This document shows positions 59,753-64,000 of a stretch of 64,000 bases of DNA, one piece after another. The translations under genes and the position numbers were made by a program. Origin of the DNA: Apostichopus japonicus. Lineage: Eukaryota > Echinodermata > Holothuroidea > Aspidochirotida > Stichopodidae. The stretch covers positions 14,537,499 through 14,601,498 of the forward strand of contig NC_092565.1 of the NCBI RefSeq assembly GCF_037975245.1, in the 5' to 3' direction. Each line of letters starts with the position of its first letter. The first letter of the stretch is position 1. The notes under the pieces are model-generated. The model was not told the origin of the DNA. It saw only the letters and a list, made by a program, of their open reading frames with translations, and did no database searches.

Positions 59753-59865
59753 ATGATGAAGTATGCAACATTGCACTGCAGTGCATTCCATGCATCCTAC
59801 TAATTGGCAAAGGAAAACGGGCTACAATTGAAGATGCCCTAACTTCATTTGTGGATTTGCAAAAG
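59753..59865 (+). CDS. SAMD3-like gene of E2, internal exon
   Basis: The acceptor CCCTCTTTACAG (to 59752) and the donor GTGAGC (59866) bound a frame reading DDEVCNIALQCIPCILLIGK, then ATIEDALTSFVDLQK. It ends in phase 0 and joins in frame to the exon at 60838, so FVDLQK is followed by IGTNFLHYLEG. The protein family is uncharacterised. Confidence 0.5.
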
Positions 59866-60837
59866 GTGAGCTGAAAGCTAAATTTGAAGTAGAAAAATTC
59901 CTTTTATCAGATCATCGTCGGTTACAGGTTCATCTAGGAAAATTGACAGACGATACAATTATGGATGAAACAGGCAAAGAGCTTGCCTTCTGTTCTCGAG
60001 CAGTGTACATCGATTGGTGAGACAAGACATTCATCAATTACAATCCCACCCTGCTCCTAGAACCACCATTTTATGTTCCCATCTGAAAGACATGAACGAT
60101 GCATTCAGCCACTTTCCCAAGGGGAATGGTGGAAGGGGACTATCAAAGCATCGGTCACTAATGCTCTGCAGCTGTGCCAATCAAATGCCCGAAGAACCTC
60201 ACCACCCCCAGAAATTGTGAAAACATTACCCACTAGCAAGTTCTCACACAGACAACTGCACCAGGTTGCATTGTACAAACCCTAAACCAAATTCATTACA
60301 GGTAGAGTTGTAACAATGATTCCTCATTCCAGTATACACATGATATATGAATACATGTATATAAATGTGAATGCAGAATATGTTGAGTGTGCAGTGGAAG
60401 AGTGTACAATCTAATTCACACCGATCGGATAGGACATTGCGGTATTCCAGGCAGTATGCTGGGATAGTATAATTGTCTTGTTAACTTTTGAACACTGTGT
60501 TCATCCAAAATCAATTGTCCAGGGTTCCTCGATGAGCCTCAAATTAACTTACAGAGGCCCGACAATTCTTTATATCTGAATTAGTAAAAAAAAACTTGTT
60601 TTCAGTACAATGCATAAAATACCTGGCATCTCTACAACCCTCTATGAAATTGTGGCACTATTCATCACTGAAGTTGTGAATGCTAAATACTGCACATCCT
60701 TAATCAAAACAAAGATTGCTTCTATCAATACCCCACCTTCTGGGGAGTACTACAATATATGATCCTTTCTATATGGAAGGCAGTATTTGAATATATCTAA
60801 GAAGTTTGCTTCCATAACCTTTTCTTTTTCATTTCAG

Positions 60838-61041
60838 ATTGGAACCAATTTTCTACACTACCTTGAAGGGGTGAAACAAAAGCAACCATTCGTTCTAGCT
60901 ATTGGAAGCAGCAGGGTTAGCCCGGAACAAACTTACATAATCATAGAGAGAGAAGCCATTCCACAGGAGTCGCTGATTAATGCCATTGATTTATGTTTTA
61001 AGTGTTTTCATGTTTTTGATATGGATTATCAGTGGCAATGA
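60838..61041 (+). CDS. SAMD3-like gene of E2, C-terminal exon
   Basis: The acceptor TTTTTCATTTCAG (to 60837) leads to IGTNFLHYLEGVKQKQPFV, LAIGSSRVSPEQTYIIIE and INAIDLCFKCFHVFDMDY, with a TGA at 61039-61041. After that stop the same frame continues SWQFLQTVVYDIDVPGK, which matches the expected C-terminus, so the TGA may be a recent nonsense mutation. It aligns with E1 exon 23331-23637. Confidence 0.58.
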   Translation: MGTNFLHYLEGVKQKQPFVLAIGSSRVSPEQTYIIIEREAIPQESLINAIDLCFKCFHVFDMDYQWQ

Positions 61042-61099
61042 TACAACTCCTGGCAGTTCCTCCAGACTGTTGTATACGACATTGATGTACCTGGGAAAA

Positions 61100-62300
61100 T
61101 TTCATTATCAGTTGTGTCATTGAAGACATATTTGAAAATCAAAATGAAGTAGGGCTGAAAATGTTCATACCTGGGTCCCATATTCATGCTTCAACAAGAA
61201 CTTTCAACAAAGTTGAAACAATAGTCGCACAGTGCAACACTAGAATTAACTTGTCAATCGATTCAACTGTCCATTACAATTCCTTTTTACATTACAGTTG
61301 AAAGAATTTGGACACAATTTTGTTCAATGCCGAGCAACCTTTATGATCATCTGAAGTTGTGTGATTTTAGTTGAAATCTCAACTGTTAGTTGAATCACGT
61401 TTATGGGACCAAGGCATACTTGCCTCATATACAAAGCAAAGATATTTTTGTATTCTAAGAAGAATTGGCAAAACGTTTTCAGCCTGTATGATCATATTTG
61501 TTTTCATCTCATAAATTCCAGTTCCAAAGTTGCAGCTCACAAATTGTTTTGCTGTCATGAAATTTTAGAAGGAAATTATATGGATTGTCCCAGTTATCTG
61601 CTCTAAATAAATTTCTTGGACTATTTTCAATTGAACGGCTCTTGGAATGCAGAAATCTGCGTATCCATTCTACACATATTTACATATTTACCTGTGCTGG
61701 GTTATGTACAACAGCAGTATAAATATTACACATAATATTTGGACTCATTACTTATAGGCTTGCCGCCGTTTAATGAAAGCCATGGATAAGTGTTAAAAGG
61801 GGGGGGGGGGGGAATCTTTCTTTACGAGGCCTAATAATAGTGAACATTTTCAAGCCTGACCATCCATCACCCCATCTTTTAAAAATGTGGCAACCATGTT
61901 TTGATTGTCATTTTCTTCTTTTGTTATTACATCTTAAGTAAGGCAAATACCTCCCCATGCGAGCTAGTCTATGCTTTAGCTGATAACTATCACTATGAAG
62001 ACACACACATGTCTAGCTAGAAAGTGTTCGTTCATACATTCAGCAAATTGTATTTTATCCAAACAAGTCTAATAAAATGTTGAAATTGTTTATGTAAAAA
62101 TTGCAATGGGGTAAAAAAAATATTAAATCATTGGTAATGCTACAAACAATTCCTTCCTTTAGATCTTGTACTATGGTACCATGTTAATGAAACATTCAGT
62201 TTTGTTGCAATTTTACATTTCAGTTCACTTTCTTTGAAGGAGTTATATCAATAAATTGCTCTGTCAAATGAAGCCTTTTGTATTTATGTATTTTTTCCTA
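61100..62300. other. E2 3' non-coding region
   Basis: AT-rich sequence between the last recognisable exon and the 3' subterminal GGGTCA swarm, with one poly-G tract near 61800. No further gene is supported. Confidence 0.5.
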
Positions 62301-62636
62301 TAAGAGTCAAGCTGACCCAAATTTGGTTGATTTTCCATAATAACCCTTGCCTGGGTCAATATTTACCAATATTTCTGGGTCAAATTTTCAACCCATAAAT
62401 TGGGTCACTTATTCTGACCTTATTTTCTGGGTCAGTTTGACCCAAATGTGTTAGGTTCCCTCCTGACTTTCATTTGGGTCAAAAAGTGACCCAATTTGGG
62501 TCAATTTTAACCCAAGTGTTTTTAGAGTGTAGGCGTACGAGGCGGGGGGGGGGGGGGGCAGTTTTAAAAAACAAATTTCCAGAGGACAAGAAATTCAGGC
62601 AAAAGTCCTGAAAAATTCGGGCAGCCTATGAGGAGA

Positions 62637-62637
<1 letters not shown>

Positions 62638-62734
<97 letters not shown>

Positions 62735-62810
62735 ATATATATATCTATATATATATATCTATATATATATCTATATATATATATATATATAGATATATAG
62801 ATATATATGC
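62638..62810. repeat. (TA)n microsatellite
   Basis: About 170 bp of TA repeat with a few CTATATA interruptions, inside the right part of the split hAT element. Confidence 0.96.
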
Positions 62811-64000
62811 AGTAGCTTGCCCAAACGTTTTTCAATTTTTTGCCCGACAATTCATTGATTTTCTTTATTTAGCATCATGATGCCCGAATATTTCCGTGTA
62901 ACACCACCGTAAGCGCAGCTCACCTGGGCTACCACGCTTTTTGCACGATCAATTTTTTTTCTAACTAGTCAACTGTATACCTGGACATCTCCGACATGAG
63001 TGTATATAAGAAACATTTTCTTTTTGATGGAATGGATGGTGGGGGGGGGGGGGGGAGGAGTGCCTACAAGCCTAGAAGTACAGGTTTATCACATTCTTTG
63101 TTACATTTTATACTGTTTTGTGAGACAAATTGCAGTCTCACCCGACATAGCGACATTATCCCGCCTACGTGTCGTTGAACAATGAATGTTTTTCTGGAGG
63201 TAGCTGAGTACTGTGTTATTATAATAAATACGGTAACTAAATATGAGCTTAAAAATATACTGTCCTATTTTTCCTCTTCAAAGTGATGTAACCATTTTTT
63301 CTTCTTCTAATTTGCCAAATTTTTGTGGGGAAGTGTAAATTTCTAAAATGTGAGATTATAAAAGAAAGAATGTTTATATGCAACTTGCAAGGCCTCAGAT
63401 GTGCCGTTCCCAAAAATGTTCCTGTACGCTACGCGCCAACCGATGGTGGCGCGCCGCTTAGATAGTGTCACGGGAACTTTCGGACACAAAACTTTCTGCC
63501 CCCCAAACTAAAATGGTCCCGTACCCCTATGACCTCGGCCCACAACATTAGGCTTCTGACCCAAATGACCTTTGACCTCAAACAATACAAAACCCTTCTT
63601 GTACTCAACAATGTACTCTTTTGCACAAACTATGGGATCAATCTAAGCTTCGATTCTTGAGATATCGTGTTTACAATGTGGGCGGTACACACACGCCAGC
63701 ATGAATGAATAGGTTACAATTATTATCAAAGCCAGGAAAGCTGCTCTTCAGAAGTTGAACATTATATTGCAGAGTTTCAAACTGACATCACATAAAATTA
63801 TCTTCTCGAAACTAAAACAAATGAAATTTAATTTCTGAAAACAATTGTCAGGAAACTGAAGTTTTCTTCTAATTAACTTATTCCTGTCTTTATTATTGTT
63901 GAATGGTTAATTTTTTAGGCCATTAAGTCGAAACTGATTTATTGTGTGAAGACCGCTACAGTCCTTTACCCTCACATAAGCCAGCAAATACTCAGAACTG

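Larger units (their letters stand above)
56749..62529 (+). mobile_element. E2: 5.8-kb DNA transposon-like element with SAMD3-like gene
   Basis: The ends are CACTCTTAAAACACCTGGGTCA and, inverted, CACTCTAAAAACACTTGGGTT. It is inserted at a TA (56747-56748, 62530-62531) whose empty form CATAGGCG is known from the MITE family. Both ends are rich in GGGTCA/TGACCC words (56760-56830 and 62310-62520). The interior has a TAGGCCTA-rich 5' zone (about 57220-58260) and plus-strand exons of a gene related to that in E1. Confidence 0.8.
56745..63531. mobile_element. hAT element (CATAGGCGTACG family) split by E2
   Basis: The first four bases of its terminus (CATA) remain at 56745-56748, and the rest resumes at 62532 with GGCGTACGAGGCGGGG and ends in GTACCCCTATG at 63531. 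The 8-bp duplication acctcggc flanks the whole (56737-56744 and 63532-63539). Without E2 the element is about 1 kb and matches 40589-42234 minus its nested MITE. Confidence 0.88.

Noticed and set aside
60014-60285. 68-70-codon frames in E2 between two exons
   Set aside because: They lie in the intron joining 59865 to 60838 and have no recognised domain. A decayed extra exon cannot be excluded.

Overview
This window is nuclear DNA of a marine invertebrate deuterostome, most likely an echinoderm and possibly a sea cucumber. The species is an inference. The evidence is genes split by GT/AG introns, no operons, many hAT-type MITEs, non-LTR retrotransposons, long satellites, and introns rich in TAGGCCTA-like words. 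Real coding sequence is only a few percent of the 64 kb.

The host genes I can support are two tandem minus-strand paralogues of a WSCD-like, PAPS-dependent carbohydrate sulfotransferase. Each is a type II Golgi-style membrane protein with all coding introns in phase 1. Gene B (38298 down to 31550, four coding exons, about 340 aa) is complete. Gene A (12815 down to the left edge) has the same exon structure but loses most of its last exon to the window edge. A third gene is an aminergic-type GPCR on the minus strand (47912 down to 46650). A THAP-like exon lies at 28668.

Layout. 1-12815: gene A. Its intron 1 is about 90 percent satellite: a 21-bp array that runs into exon 2 and a 59-bp array. 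Its intron 2 holds a hAT element with another inside it, and its intron 3 holds an (ATC)n tract. 13-16.4 kb: a fold-back element and a tandem duplication carrying two tRNA-like genes. 17.2-27 kb: a decayed LINE split by a 7.9-kb DNA element (E1) and a hAT MITE. 27.4-31.3 kb: a U2-headed SINE, the THAP-like exon and a nearly intact LINE. 31.5-38.3 kb: gene B. 38.5-46 kb: SINEs and a three-level transposon nest. 46.6-49.7 kb: the GPCR and a 24-bp minisatellite. 50-56.7 kb: a palindrome cluster, a LINE fragment and diverged repeats. 56.7-63.5 kb: a second large DNA element (E2) inserted into the terminal repeat of a MITE.

Two things look most worth following. First, the 21-bp array upstream of gene A exon 2 is an iterated copy of that exon's own 3' splice site and first codons, so it could supply many alternative acceptors that add N-C-S-T heptads to the enzyme stem. 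Second, E1 and E2 share CACT-starting termini, a TA target-site duplication, subterminal motif swarms and a multi-exon gene of the same uncharacterised SAMD3-like family, so they look like one family of gene-carrying DNA transposons.
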